A program made the position numbers and the translations under genes. The notes below the pieces were generated by a model. The model was not told the origin of the DNA. It saw only the letters and a list, made by a program, of their open reading frames with translations, and made no database searches. Shown piece by piece: positions 17,673 to 26,436 of a DNA stretch of 64,000 nt (within the stretch, counting starts at the first letter, position 1; each line of letters opens with the position of its first letter). Origin of the DNA: Desertifilum tharense IPPAS B-1220 (GTDB lineage Bacteria; Cyanobacteriota; Cyanobacteriia; Cyanobacteriales; Desertifilaceae); the NCBI RefSeq assembly GCF_001746915.1, contig NZ_MJGC01000035.1:62001-126000 (forward strand), written 5' to 3'.

Positions 17673-18707
17673 ATGAGTACGAAGCAATTGAGCGATCGCA
17701 TTCCCGTCTCGACACAAGTTAAAGAACCCCTGCGCGTGGGTATTCTGGGTTTTGGGGGGTTAGGACAAGCCGCTGCGAAAGTCCTCGCACCCAAGCAGGA
17801 AATGATTTGGGTCGCAGCGGCCGACCAAAAAGGGTATGCTTACCAAGCAGAAGGCTTAGATGCCGATCGTTGCGCCTCAGCTTATCGCAATGGGGAGTCT
17901 TTGGCGTATGTTGAAGCGATTGGTGTACCGAGTCAAAATAGCATTGAAGACTTAATTCGCAGCGCACAAGGCGTTAATGGCTATTTCCTCGCCTTACCCA
18001 ACCTTCCGAATACCTTTATGGCGGATGTGGCGCGGCTGTTTATTCGTTCTGGCTGGCGGGGGGTATTGGTAGATGCCCTGAAGCGTACCAGTGCGGTAGA
18101 ACAATTGTTAGAACTGCAAGCAGAATTTCAAGCCTCCGGGATCACCTACATGACAGGTTGTGGCGCAACCCCCGGTTTACTCACCGCCGCCGCTTCTTTG
18201 GCAGCACAGAGTTATGCAGAAGTTCACAGCGTTAAAATTACCTTTGGCGTGGGTATTGCCAACTGGGAAGCCTACCGCGCTACGATTCGCGAAGATATCG
18301 CCCATATGCCAGGATATGATGTGGAGAAGGCGCGGGCGATGACGGATGCTGAGGTCGAAGCGTTACTCGATCGAACCAATGGCATTCTAGCGCTGGAAAA
18401 TATGGAACACGCCGATGATATTATGCTGGAGTTGGCGGGAATTTGCGATCGCGATCGTGTCACCGTCGGCGGCGTTGTCGATACCCGCAACCCCAAAAAA
18501 CCCCTCAGCACCAATGTCCAAATTACCGGACGCACCTTTGAAGGTAAAATCTCTACCCATACCTTCACGCTAGGCGATGAAACCAGTATGGCAGCCAATG
18601 TCTGCGGCCCTGCTTTTGGTTATCTCAAAGCCGGAACCCAGCTACACCAACGCGGAATTTACGGCTTATTCACCGCCGCCGAAGTCATGCCTTTATTTGT
18701 GCGTTAG
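17673..18707 (+). CDS. Saccharopine-dehydrogenase-like NAD(P)-binding oxidoreductase
   Basis: The 344-residue protein starts with a Rossmann fold motif [17 protein letters not shown] (GxGxxG type) near residue 23, then has an NAD-fold body and a substrate domain with [19 protein letters not shown] near 155. The overall form resembles saccharopine dehydrogenase/homospermidine-synthase-like proteins that are conserved but uncharacterised in cyanobacteria. The CAGG six bases before ATG 17673 supports this start. It stands alone downstream of the repeat array. The actual substrate is unknown. Confidence 0.8.
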   Translation: MSTKQLSDRIPVSTQVKEPLRVGILGFGGLGQAAAKVLAPKQEMIWVAAADQKGYAYQAEGLDADRCASAYRNGESLAYVEAIGVPSQNSIEDLIRSAQGVNGYFLALPNLPNTFMADVARLFIRSGWRGVLVDALKRTSAVEQLLELQAEFQASGITYMTGCGATPGLLTAAASLAAQSYAEVHSVKITFGVGIANWEAYRATIREDIAHMPGYDVEKARAMTDAEVEALLDRTNGILALENMEHADDIMLELAGICDRDRVTVGGVVDTRNPKKPLSTNVQITGRTFEGKISTHTFTLGDETSMAANVCGPAFGYLKAGTQLHQRGIYGLFTAAEVMPLFVR

Positions 18708-18755
18708 TTTGATTAGGGTTGGGGGTAAATTCATTCCCCCACCTGACCCTTTTTT

Positions 18756-19388
18756 ATGGCGTTACTCGATCCCAATCAAAGTTATACCTTTAGCCGATAC
18801 TTTGAGCTAGGACTTGAAGCGAAAGAACTTGCAGCCGAGTTTGGATACACTCTCAACCGTAAAGTCCTAAACTTACCTCAATTTTCTGGTGAATTAGACC
18901 GCTTGCAAGAGTTGCGAGAACGCCTTGAGGAAGTATTACCCTACGTTCCCCTAACTAGCGAATTAGCGCGGCGAGAAATTTTGATTTCGCGAGTTGTCAC
19001 AGAACTCATTCACTATACCCGCGCAGAGTTGCGGATAGAATACCCTTTAAAAGTTTCCTCACAACTGCAAGGCAGTCTAGATTATTTACTGAGAATTGAG
19101 CAACCCAGTACCCAATTACTGGTTATTGAAGCCAAATATGAAGATATCACCAGAGGCTTCACGCAACTGGTTGCAGAATTAGCCGCTATCGATCGATGGG
19201 ATAATTCTCCGAATGTTTCTGTTCAACCTATAATTGTTGGTGCAGTTTCAACCGGAACCCTTTGGCAATTTGCCACCCTCGATCGCGCAAATCAGCATTT
19301 TGAGCAAGGGATTAATAGTTACAGAGTACCAGAGGATTTAGATCCTTTGATGCGAATTTTGATTGCAGCACTTAAGGGAAGAGAGTGA
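18756..19388 (+). CDS. PD-(D/E)XK-like nuclease-fold protein, function unknown
   Basis: This is a 210-residue soluble protein. Its central part (GSLDYLLRIE, then TQLLVIEAKYEDITRGFTQL) gives an Asp followed about 20 residues later by Glu-Ala-Lys, which fits the D...ExK core of PD-(D/E)XK enzymes. The region after it (QLVAELAAIDRW) is helical, as in restriction-endonuclease-like folds. No methyltransferase, helicase or TA partner adjoins. It follows the saccharopine-like gene by 48 bp on the same strand. It may be a solitary DNA-cleaving or DNA-binding protein; activity is an inference from the motif. Confidence 0.65.
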   Translation: MALLDPNQSYTFSRYFELGLEAKELAAEFGYTLNRKVLNLPQFSGELDRLQELRERLEEVLPYVPLTSELARREILISRVVTELIHYTRAELRIEYPLKVSSQLQGSLDYLLRIEQPSTQLLVIEAKYEDITRGFTQLVAELAAIDRWDNSPNVSVQPIIVGAVSTGTLWQFATLDRANQHFEQGINSYRVPEDLDPLMRILIAALKGRE

Positions 19389-19480
19389 GCGCGATCGCAC
19401 TGCCCAACTTTAGCCGCAGGTGAGTGTTTGCGATCGCCCTTGGGAATTCTGAAGTTAGGCACTTTTTCTCTTATCGGTTT

Positions 19481-20677
19481 ATGTCTCAACAGCCTAACTT
19501 TTTAGACCAGATTCACCAACAGCTTCAGCGCATACCTTGGCCCGTTTGGATACCCTATCCTAGTTCATGGATTAGAGCGCTTTTGTTAATTCCCCTAGCG
19601 GTACCTGGGAGTCGTGGAACTCTTGAAGGATTTGCAGCAATTGTAGTTGCTGCACTTGCAAATCATCCAGTTGCACTAATTCTCTTTACCCTAGCAGGCT
19701 TCGTCCTTCCCGCTTTACTCCTGACGTTAACCTACTATCTGCTGTGGTTCCAGTGGAAAAAACCCGCTTTACTTACTCGCTGGATCTCCTGGTGGAATAC
19801 CTCAAACAGTCTTTGGGAAGGCATATATGGAATTTTCGTCATTATTGCGTCTTTCACGCTGCTGTTTTTTCTATTCGCGCTACCCTTATCAGTTACCTGC
19901 GTTCCTAGCGTATTCGTTCGCGACTTCACGTTTGACGAGTGTATGGCGCGCGGATTGGCAAGATTTGCCAGAATAGTGCTAGACCAAACCGAAGATCCCT
20001 TTAACCGGGGAGAAGGGATGCTTTGGGAAATTCAAGGAATGGTCTTTTTCCGTCACTGGGTTGCAATTTGGTTATTCATTTCGGTTTATCTCTATCAAGC
20101 AGAATTCTTGCTACGAAAACGCTACACTGCTCAACGTTTAGGCAAAAGTGTCTTATTATTTATCCTCGGAGTTTGGGGATTTGCCATTGTTTCGCGCATT
20201 GCTGCTGTTGGCTTACCCACTACCGTCACCTCAGTTCCCACCCCTCCCACTCCCATCGCTGAAGTTGTTGTAACGCCTGCACCTGACGTAGCTGGAACCC
20301 CTTCTCTGTCTGCGGCTGCAACCCTCTCAACGCCTTCTTTTGAGAGTCAAGAGATTGCAACCCCCTCCGAGGAAAGCGAGTTAATAGAGGAAACTCAATT
20401 CAATCCATCTTCTACCGCCAACTCTGAACCCCCTTTAGTCCTTGAACTCGATCCATTTCGAGAAGCCGTGAACCACGCAACCGAGGCCGCCAATCGCACG
20501 CAAACCGCTAAACTCAAGTCAGATTGGCAAGAAGTGGCGCTTCACTGGGAAACTGCGGCTCAGTTAATGCAAGTGGTTCCAGAGTCAAGTTCTAATTATG
20601 CGATCGCGCAAGATCGCGCCATTCAGTATCAACGGAATTTAGACTATGCAAAGCTGGCTGCTAGTCGTGCTGAATAG
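19481..20677 (+). CDS. Polytopic membrane protein with C-terminal helical domain, unknown
   Basis: The 398-residue product has about five hydrophobic segments within residues 30-240 (for example AIVVAALANHPVALILFTLAG and LFFLFALPLSV). These are followed by a long Pro/Thr/Ser/Glu-rich linker of about 110 residues and a final helical segment DPFREAVNHATEAANRTQTAK, with aromatic residues and YAIAQDRAIQYQRNLDYAKLA. Such C-terminal helical repeats are frequent in cyanobacterial membrane proteins of unknown role. Start is ATG 19481 (MSQQPNFLDQ); the frame is open from 19424, and the upstream DNA resembles that before the SHOCT gene. Confidence 0.7.
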   Translation: MSQQPNFLDQIHQQLQRIPWPVWIPYPSSWIRALLLIPLAVPGSRGTLEGFAAIVVAALANHPVALILFTLAGFVLPALLLTLTYYLLWFQWKKPALLTRWISWWNTSNSLWEGIYGIFVIIASFTLLFFLFALPLSVTCVPSVFVRDFTFDECMARGLARFARIVLDQTEDPFNRGEGMLWEIQGMVFFRHWVAIWLFISVYLYQAEFLLRKRYTAQRLGKSVLLFILGVWGFAIVSRIAAVGLPTTVTSVPTPPTPIAEVVVTPAPDVAGTPSLSAAATLSTPSFESQEIATPSEESELIEETQFNPSSTANSEPPLVLELDPFREAVNHATEAANRTQTAKLKSDWQEVALHWETAAQLMQVVPESSSNYAIAQDRAIQYQRNLDYAKLAASRAE

Positions 20678-20801
20678 ATGGGTTTGATGATGAAAGCACA
20701 TGGCTTGATGCAACCAGACTCATCAGATTCTTGCAAGTGTTAGTCGTAAGTATTTTCTGGGAATTCTAGGGGCAATGTTGTTCTTTTTATTCATGGAACC
20801 C

Positions 20802-21416
20802 ATGCTGAAGCCGCTTAAAAGAATCCTCTGTGCATTTTTAATCGCTCTCATGGTTACGGTATCGTTAGGCTGGACTTCTCCACAACCCGCCTTAGCCGCC
20901 GTATCTCTCGATTTGTCTATCCCCCCACAACTCAGCAAGCTTCTATCTAATAAACAGCTTGTGGCAGATGCGAAGAACTTCTTGAACGCTACGCCAGAAA
21001 CCGTATGTAGAGCTTATCTCGATCAGTTAAGAGGAACTGACACCTTAAAGTGGCAAATTCTTCAAAAAGGAGTTGCTGCAACTTGGACGATTACTCAAGC
21101 CATTCCCTCAGCCTCTGCTGCGGGAGCTGGAGCGCTTTCGGGTTATGCAGGAATTGCTTCAGCCGTTTCTCAGTTAGGGCTAGGCGGGATAACCACCGCC
21201 ATAGCTGGAATGATGGGTAGCAGCGTTACAGGCGCAGCAGCAACTGCGGTTGTCACCTCAGCCGTTGGAGGGCCGTTAGTGATGGGAACAATCCTCGTCG
21301 GCGGAACGGGTGCGGCGGCTGTTGGCACCTATCACTTGAGCAAATTCACAGCCGATAAGCTAGGAACTTGGGCTGATAGTAACTGTGCGAAATATGCCGT
21401 TGTTGCTGCTGAGTAA
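20802..21416 (+). CDS. Exported small hydrophobic/Gly-Ala-rich protein, unknown
   Basis: This is a 204-residue protein with a clear signal peptide (MLKPLKRILCAFLIALMVTV, then PQPALAA cleavage site). The mature protein has two Cys, one at TVCRAY near residue 65 and one at SNCAKYAV near the C-terminus. Between them is a long Gly/Ala-rich hydrophobic stretch (GAGALSGYAGIASAVSQLGLG, then TTAIAGMMGSS) that may insert into a membrane. The frame opens at 20775; I choose 20802, the start closest to the signal peptide, though 20775 has AGGGG upstream. No family is recognised. Confidence 0.65.
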   Translation: MLKPLKRILCAFLIALMVTVSLGWTSPQPALAAVSLDLSIPPQLSKLLSNKQLVADAKNFLNATPETVCRAYLDQLRGTDTLKWQILQKGVAATWTITQAIPSASAAGAGALSGYAGIASAVSQLGLGGITTAIAGMMGSSVTGAAATAVVTSAVGGPLVMGTILVGGTGAAAVGTYHLSKFTADKLGTWADSNCAKYAVVAAE

Positions 21417-21603
21417 TGAACTCTCTTGCATTTAGCAGATAGCAAAAGGGGGTTAGCTAGCTTCTTCTATTAACTTCCAGATTGCCAGGATGCAGGATTT
21501 GGCTAGATTGCGATCGCCCTTTCTAGCCTAATAGCAAATCAGCGCGATCGCTAACCTTCACTTCGAGCAAGTCAGCAGAAGGAAAGTTGTTTGCTAAAAT
21601 GCA

Positions 21604-22080
21604 ATGCCTTACCGCGTCAATATTACACTAGGCGAACAATCAGATATGGATGAGCTTTTGGCTGAGTATCGCTTTGATTACCAGAAAGCAAAACCCAATC
21701 GCTTTGCTGCTCGTCGTGAAACCTCCTACCGACCTGTGAGATATCATAAAGAGACCTACAAAAGCCGAATCGCGATCGGGAGTCAACCTATGCAAGCTAT
21801 CCTGTTGAGCAGTGAAGAAGTTGCGAAACGTGCCTACCAAATCTACGAGGGCGGAATTCGTCAAAAGGTTGAGATAGAAGAAAATATTGGAAAAATGGTC
21901 ATCATCAATATTGAGACAGGTGACTATGAAGTTGATGAAACTGGGCTACAAGCAGCGCAAAGCCTCCAGGCTAAACATCCCTATGCAAGACTCTTTGGAA
22001 TCCGCATTGGCTATAATGTAGCGGCTTCTTTCGGTGGTGTGATGGAGCGGGTGAGCAGTGATTTCCGGTATTGTGACTGA
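21604..22080 (+). CDS. Composite antitoxin-like/aspartic-protease-partner protein
   Basis: A 158-residue protein that looks like two small units joined. Residues 1-45 (LLAEYRFDYQKAKPNRFAAR) resemble the tail of antitoxin-type proteins common in cyanobacteria. Residues 65-155 (LLSSEEVAKRAYQIYEGGIR, then TGDYEVDETGLQA and RIGYNVAASFGGVMERV) resemble the small partner usually encoded directly before clan AA aspartic protease ORFs. Its 3' end overlaps the protease start by 23 bp. The antitoxin reading of the first unit is an inference from motif resemblance only. Confidence 0.65.
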   Translation: MPYRVNITLGEQSDMDELLAEYRFDYQKAKPNRFAARRETSYRPVRYHKETYKSRIAIGSQPMQAILLSSEEVAKRAYQIYEGGIRQKVEIEENIGKMVIINIETGDYEVDETGLQAAQSLQAKHPYARLFGIRIGYNVAASFGGVMERVSSDFRYCD

Positions 22081-22423
22081 CAGACATGCGATTGTCTCGT
22101 TAACATTTCTCTTGGTGAATGGTGCAACTTTCCCGATTGAGTTTGTTATAGATACAGGTTTTACCGATCACCTTTGCCTACCACCAGAAGCGGTCAATTT
22201 GTTAAGACTGCCATTCTTATACAATCTACCTGCGAACTTGGCTGATAACAGTTCAGTTTTTCTTCCCGTTCATCAAGCAACAATCCTTTGGGATGGAGTA
22301 GAACGAGATGTTCGCGTGTTTGCGACGGGACGACGACCTCTGATTGGGACTGCTCTTTTAAATGAGCAAGAACTAGTGATTCAGTTTACCGAAGGTGGGT
22401 TGGTGACGATCGAGGAGTTGTAA
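22058..22423 (+). CDS. Clan AA aspartic protease-like protein
   Basis: This is a 121-residue retropepsin-like protein. It opens MISGIVTDRHAIVSLTF, as these cyanobacterial proteins do (usually MITG-V-N). The aspartyl protease motif is at FVIDTGFTDHLCLPP near residue 30 (DTG) and a hydrophobic-hydrophobic-Gly motif follows at PLIGTALL near 95. As in retroviral proteases, a dimer would be needed for activity. The start is GTG 22058, inside the end of the upstream gene, with GGAG about 10 bases before. The pairing with the partner gene is conserved in cyanobacteria; the role is unknown and may be toxin-antitoxin-like. Confidence 0.8.
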   Translation: MISGIVTDRHAIVSLTFLLVNGATFPIEFVIDTGFTDHLCLPPEAVNLLRLPFLYNLPANLADNSSVFLPVHQATILWDGVERDVRVFATGRRPLIGTALLNEQELVIQFTEGGLVTIEEL

Positions 22424-22487
22424 ATGCCTATTCAACGCGATGCAGTGGAGGCTAGCTCTACCAGTATTTATCAGTCAAAGGCGATCG

Positions 22488-22523
22488 CCCCCAGTTTAGC
22501 AAGGGCAAGATGAGCGCGATCGC
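22488..22523. repeat. 36-bp direct repeat, copy 1
   Basis: A 36-base sequence beginning CCCCCAGTTTAGCAAGG and ending GCGCGATCGC occurs here and, identically, at 22941-22976. Both copies are preceded by a further GCGATCGC-type site. The pair brackets the antitoxin-like ORF at 22610-22867. Confidence 0.9.
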
Positions 22524-22609
22524 ACCTAGGAATTCTGACTCTGCTCAATTGGTCTGAAAGTGGCGATAATGGATAGGATGCAGTTGTGATGCTCAGAGTA
22601 GGATAAGCG

Positions 22610-22867
22610 ATGACTGAGTTATTTGAACGTGCGATCGCGATTGTGCAAACCTTAAGTGAAAGCGAGCAAGATGCGATCGCTGCGATAATTTTGGCAGAAA
22701 TTGAGGATGAGCAACGTTGGGATGAAGCTTTCTCTCGTTCGCCAGATACTCTTGCAAAACTCGCAGCTTCCGCAATGGCTGAGTACCATTCCGGAAAAAC
22801 CCAAGAACTCGATCTAGACACGCTTGGTTTTGGGTTGGTTCACACGCGGAGTATGACAGGTTGCTAG
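22610..22867 (+). CDS. Antitoxin-like protein, toxin partner missing
   Basis: This is an 85-residue protein, MTELFERAIAIVQTLSESEQ then DAIAAIILAEIEDEQRW, a pattern seen in small cyanobacterial antitoxins paired with RelE/ParE-type toxins. The typical end is GKTQELDLDTL, which would be about residue 71; here the frame runs on for 14 unrelated residues (GFGLVHTRSMTGC) before a stop. That suggests the stop was lost or the 3' side was replaced. No toxin ORF follows. The gene lies between two 36-bp direct repeats. Confidence 0.6.
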   Translation: MTELFERAIAIVQTLSESEQDAIAAIILAEIEDEQRWDEAFSRSPDTLAKLAASAMAEYHSGKTQELDLDTLGFGLVHTRSMTGC

Positions 22868-22940
22868 AGCAGTTATAGTGCTAGCAGCGCAGCATCGCGC
22901 CTGTCCCCCAGGAGTACCCGATCAAACATGCGATCGCACT

Positions 22941-22976
22941 CCCCCAGTTTAGCAAGGGCAAGATGAGCGCGATCGC
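22941..22976. repeat. 36-bp direct repeat, copy 2
   Basis: Identical to 22488-22523 over 36 bases, in the same orientation 453 bp away. It is consistent with duplication at HIP1-flanked DNA during a local insertion or deletion. Confidence 0.9.
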
Positions 22977-22988
22977 CCCCATCCCCTC

Positions 22989-23177
22989 TTACCTGTTGGT
23001 AATCTCTGCTTTACCTTGAAGCCTAACCAGACGTTGCTCTCGCAGACCCGTTTCTACCATTGCAATTAATTCATCAAGCTGTAGTGTCAGCAAGTCGATT
23101 TGTTGGTTGACTTCGCGCCACCTAGCAACACTTTGCGCTCTCGTCTGGGGGTCGGGTATTTGAGCTTGTTGATGCAT
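22989..23177 (-). CDS. Small helical hypothetical protein
   Basis: A 62-residue ORF whose product (ARWREVNQQIDLLTLQLDEL) has heptad-like spacing and would form a coiled coil. An AGGA lies eight bases before ATG 23177. It has no recognisable family. Coding is supported only by composition and the ribosome-binding site, so it could be a chance frame. Confidence 0.35.
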   Translation of the reverse strand: MHQQAQIPDPQTRAQSVARWREVNQQIDLLTLQLDELIAMVETGLREQRLVRLQGKAEITNR

Positions 23178-23395
23178 ATAGCGATCCTAAATCAAATCTG
23201 AACCTTCTCTAACTCCCCTCGCCCACTGGGAGAGGGGTTGGGGGTGAGGGGCATTTCACAACTCACCTAGGCTTGCTATATTTGCGATCGCACCCTGACT
23301 TATCAGAAATACTTTCTCTATAACTCTAACAAAGATGAGATTTTGCGATCGCATTTGGGCATTCTGGAGTTAGATGAATTTCCCAACGATACTCT

Positions 23396-24664
23396 ATGTC
23401 TCAAACTAACCTTTTTGAACTTGCCCAACAAGGCGATGTAACTGCAATTTCAAGATTAATGAACCGTTCTTTAAAACCTCAAGGAGTTGTAGCAAAAGTT
23501 ACACTAAAAAATGGATGTTTGTATGTCCTGGTTGAATCTGAAGCTATTCCTAATCAATCTACTTTAACCGAATGGATTCACGATGGCATCAAAAATTTAG
23601 GTCTTTCCTCTATTGAAAAACTTAAGATTTATGGTAGACAAACAGGTTATACCTCTAACGCTTGGGTTCAAGAATTTTCAATCATAGTAGCTTCTGATCC
23701 AGTAATTTCTAATGCAGTTGCCCCTCAAAATCATCCGTATTCTAGTGATGCCGGTAAGATTGAACAGCCTAACTCTCTCCCCACATCAGTTTATCAAAAG
23801 TCTCCTGTCCCCTTAAATACTGTATCTGTTAAAACGACAAAGCCAGAACCCATGTCAGTCCCTGTTGGTAAATTATTGCTACTATATTTACTTGGAATAG
23901 GAGGAATAATATTTGCAATATCTAATCTTAGTTTACTAGATGATCCAACTATAATTTGGTTCATTGTTATTTTCATTGTTGCTTGTTTGATATTTATTTC
24001 TACTCCTCAAGGTCAAGAATTTATTGTCAAAAACTCTCAAAAAACGCTTGAGCAACAAGCCGAAGACCAAGCAAGCCGGTTGGCAGCTTCACAAAGGCAG
24101 GTTCAATTTGATAAGTTACAGAAAAAGGGGTTAATAGAACAAAATGAAAAACTTGTTTTTAGTCAAATAGCAACTTATAAAGGAGGTGTTAAAGGTTATC
24201 CTCAAGCCTCTTCCACAACTGGATGGGCATTTATTGCGGAAAATCATTTTATTTTTCTTGATAACAGCCTTTCTTTTAACTTGCCTTATAACAGAGTTAT
24301 AGAAGCAAAACTTGATTACTTTGAACTGGGGGGAGTTCGAGGAATGCTAGCTCTTGGAGAGGTCGGGCGTCAGCTTCAACAAACTAAGAATATTTTAGAA
24401 ATTACCTATCTTGACAATGAAAACGTTGAGCGTAACTCAAGATTTCAAATTCATGGAGCGCTTACAATACCAGGAGAAGCACAAAAAGCTATGGAGTTTA
24501 TTAATTACTTATTGGAATATAAACATAAATTTTATCAAAAAACGCAGTCCCAAACATCAGAACCTATGGTCAAGCTAGAAAAACTTAAAGAGCTTAGGAA
24601 CAGAGGACTAATTACTGAGGATGAGTTTAATCACAAGAGAAATCAAATCCTAGAGCAATTATAA
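23396..24664 (+). CDS. Membrane protein with cyanobacterial N-terminal domain and C-terminal SHOCT domain
   Basis: This is a 422-residue protein in three parts. Residues 1-100 (DVTAISRLMNRSLKPQGVVA, then KIYGRQTG) belong to an N-terminal domain repeatedly seen in cyanobacterial proteins of unknown role. Two membrane helices follow near 155-200 (LLLLYLLGIGGIIFAISN and IIWFIVIFIVACLIFIS). A soluble region near 220-380 includes a PH-like beta region (FIAENHFIFLDNSLSFNLPY). The C-terminal 28 residues (LKELRNRGLITEDEFNHKR) are a SHOCT motif, a short oligomerisation domain. AT content is higher than in neighbours, hinting at transfer. Function is unknown. Confidence 0.78.
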   Translation: MSQTNLFELAQQGDVTAISRLMNRSLKPQGVVAKVTLKNGCLYVLVESEAIPNQSTLTEWIHDGIKNLGLSSIEKLKIYGRQTGYTSNAWVQEFSIIVASDPVISNAVAPQNHPYSSDAGKIEQPNSLPTSVYQKSPVPLNTVSVKTTKPEPMSVPVGKLLLLYLLGIGGIIFAISNLSLLDDPTIIWFIVIFIVACLIFISTPQGQEFIVKNSQKTLEQQAEDQASRLAASQRQVQFDKLQKKGLIEQNEKLVFSQIATYKGGVKGYPQASSTTGWAFIAENHFIFLDNSLSFNLPYNRVIEAKLDYFELGGVRGMLALGEVGRQLQQTKNILEITYLDNENVERNSRFQIHGALTIPGEAQKAMEFINYLLEYKHKFYQKTQSQTSEPMVKLEKLKELRNRGLITEDEFNHKRNQILEQL

Positions 24665-24715
24665 AGACCGCTCAAGGGGGAAGAACTAATAGCCCTTAGC
24701 TTCCCCCACCCCTAA

Positions 24716-26329
24716 CTATCTGCCAAACTTTTGACGGACTCGTCCAACGAAGACATCGACTTCGGGTAACTTTAACTGGGCAGCAATTAAGGCGAAAACG
24801 CCTAAGCCGATAATTCCTGAAAGGGTGAGTTCGGAGAGTTGAATGAAGAAGCCTTCCGTTCCCCAGAAGTATTCGCAGACTTGCAGAAGACCCCAACTGA
24901 CGACACCTGCAACGAAACTTGCGGCGGTTAAACTGACAATGGGGCCCGTCCATTCGCGCAGGGGTAGACCGTTCATGCGGCGATGCAGGATCATCAGTAA
25001 GGCAATCATTGAAACAAAGTTGACGCCGACGGTGGCTAAGACTAAACCGGGTGCGCCAAAGGTATTAATTAACAAGAAATCTAATACGGCATTCAGGATA
25101 ATATTCGCCACGCTAATCCGAAATGGGGTTTGTCCATCCCCTAACGCATAGAATACTCGTACAAGGACATCGCGACCGAGATAGACGAACATCCCTACCC
25201 CGTAAGCCATCAACATTGGTGCGACAAACTGCGAGGCTTCGGGATCGAAGGCCCCCCGTTCGTAAACGACGCGGACAATGGGAACGGCTAAGGCAATAAT
25301 CAGCGCCCCTAGGGGTAACATGGTGAGGGCGGTGAGGATGATACCTTGGCGAATTCTGCCCTTGAGTTCTGGCCAGTGGTTGGGAGTGGCTAACCGCGAG
25401 AATACTGGGAGTAGCGGTACTAGCAGCATATTGGAGAGGATACCCAAGGGAGTCTGAACTAAAAGGCCCGCATATCCTAAAGCTGAGGCGGTTTGGGGAA
25501 TGAAGGAAGCAAAGAAGAGGTCTGTATAGACATTAATCTGCATCATCCCAGAGGAAAAGGTGGCAGGGCCCATGATATTCATGACTTCTTTGACTGCTGG
25601 CTGGTTGAAGTCAAACCGCAGGCGCAGGGTGCCTAAACCGGATTTCCATTGGGCGACGACTTGGACTAACCATTGTAAAATTGCCCCAGCTAGGGTTCCC
25701 CACGCTAGCACTAAGCCACCCATTAGGGCATATTGGGGTTGAATGATATCGCGTCCGAATTGTAGAACTAGAATGCCGATACCGACGATTACGGTCACGC
25801 TGGAAAACAGAGGGCTGATGGAGGGTAGCCAGTATTGATCGGCTGAACTGAGGGTACCGAAGCCGATACCGATTAATCCCGCTAGCAGGGCCATTGGTGC
25901 CATAATGCGGAATTGTTGGATCGCGATCGCCCTGATGACTTCCCCTTCCGGTGTCGTGGTTAAACCGGGGGCTACTACATCAATTAAGGGATTGGCAAAG
26001 ATAATTAAACCAATGGTCACGAGTAGGAGAATCCCCCCTACAAAGGTGGTAATCGTTTCGACTAAGGGGGCGGCTTCTTCGGGTTTGCGCTTGGCTAAAA
26101 CGCTGACAATGGCGCTGTGAAAGGGGCCGTTAATTCCCCCCAACAGAATCAGCAAAAAGCCGGGGATGACGTAAGCATAAGTATAAGCGTCAAAGGCAGG
26201 GCCAACCCCAAAGGCGGCAGCGATCGCTTGTTGGCGAACCAGTCCAAAAACTTTACTAATTAAGGTCGCAACCGCGACGATGGTGGCAATGCTTGCTAGG
26301 GTACGCTTAGGCTTCTTAACTTCAGTCAC
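24716..26329 (-). CDS. murJ: Lipid II flippase MurJ (MviN family)
   Basis: A 537-residue polytopic protein of about 14 helices. The start (IATIVAVATLISKVFGLVRQ) and the segment AFGVGPAFDAYTYAYVIPGFL are typical of MurJ, including the conserved Arg and Asp residues in the central cavity. Repeats such as MMQINVYTDLFFASFIP near residue 270 and MAYGVGMFVYLGRDVLVRVFYALGDGQTP (read in two parts) near 375 complete the family pattern. It flips lipid II, the product of MurG, across the plasma membrane. The first codon is GTG. It stands as a single gene divergent from sfsA. Confidence 0.93.
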   Translation of the reverse strand: MTEVKKPKRTLASIATIVAVATLISKVFGLVRQQAIAAAFGVGPAFDAYTYAYVIPGFLLILLGGINGPFHSAIVSVLAKRKPEEAAPLVETITTFVGGILLLVTIGLIIFANPLIDVVAPGLTTTPEGEVIRAIAIQQFRIMAPMALLAGLIGIGFGTLSSADQYWLPSISPLFSSVTVIVGIGILVLQFGRDIIQPQYALMGGLVLAWGTLAGAILQWLVQVVAQWKSGLGTLRLRFDFNQPAVKEVMNIMGPATFSSGMMQINVYTDLFFASFIPQTASALGYAGLLVQTPLGILSNMLLVPLLPVFSRLATPNHWPELKGRIRQGIILTALTMLPLGALIIALAVPIVRVVYERGAFDPEASQFVAPMLMAYGVGMFVYLGRDVLVRVFYALGDGQTPFRISVANIILNAVLDFLLINTFGAPGLVLATVGVNFVSMIALLMILHRRMNGLPLREWTGPIVSLTAASFVAGVVSWGLLQVCEYFWGTEGFFIQLSELTLSGIIGLGVFALIAAQLKLPEVDVFVGRVRQKFGR

Positions 26330-26436
26330 AGTGTTGGGGATGGGTTGCGAGATTAGGGTACGATGAACCGTTGCGCGATTTTTAAAGATCGCCTTAACGA
26401 TACAGCAATTTAGCTTTGCAATTATAGACGGCCCTA

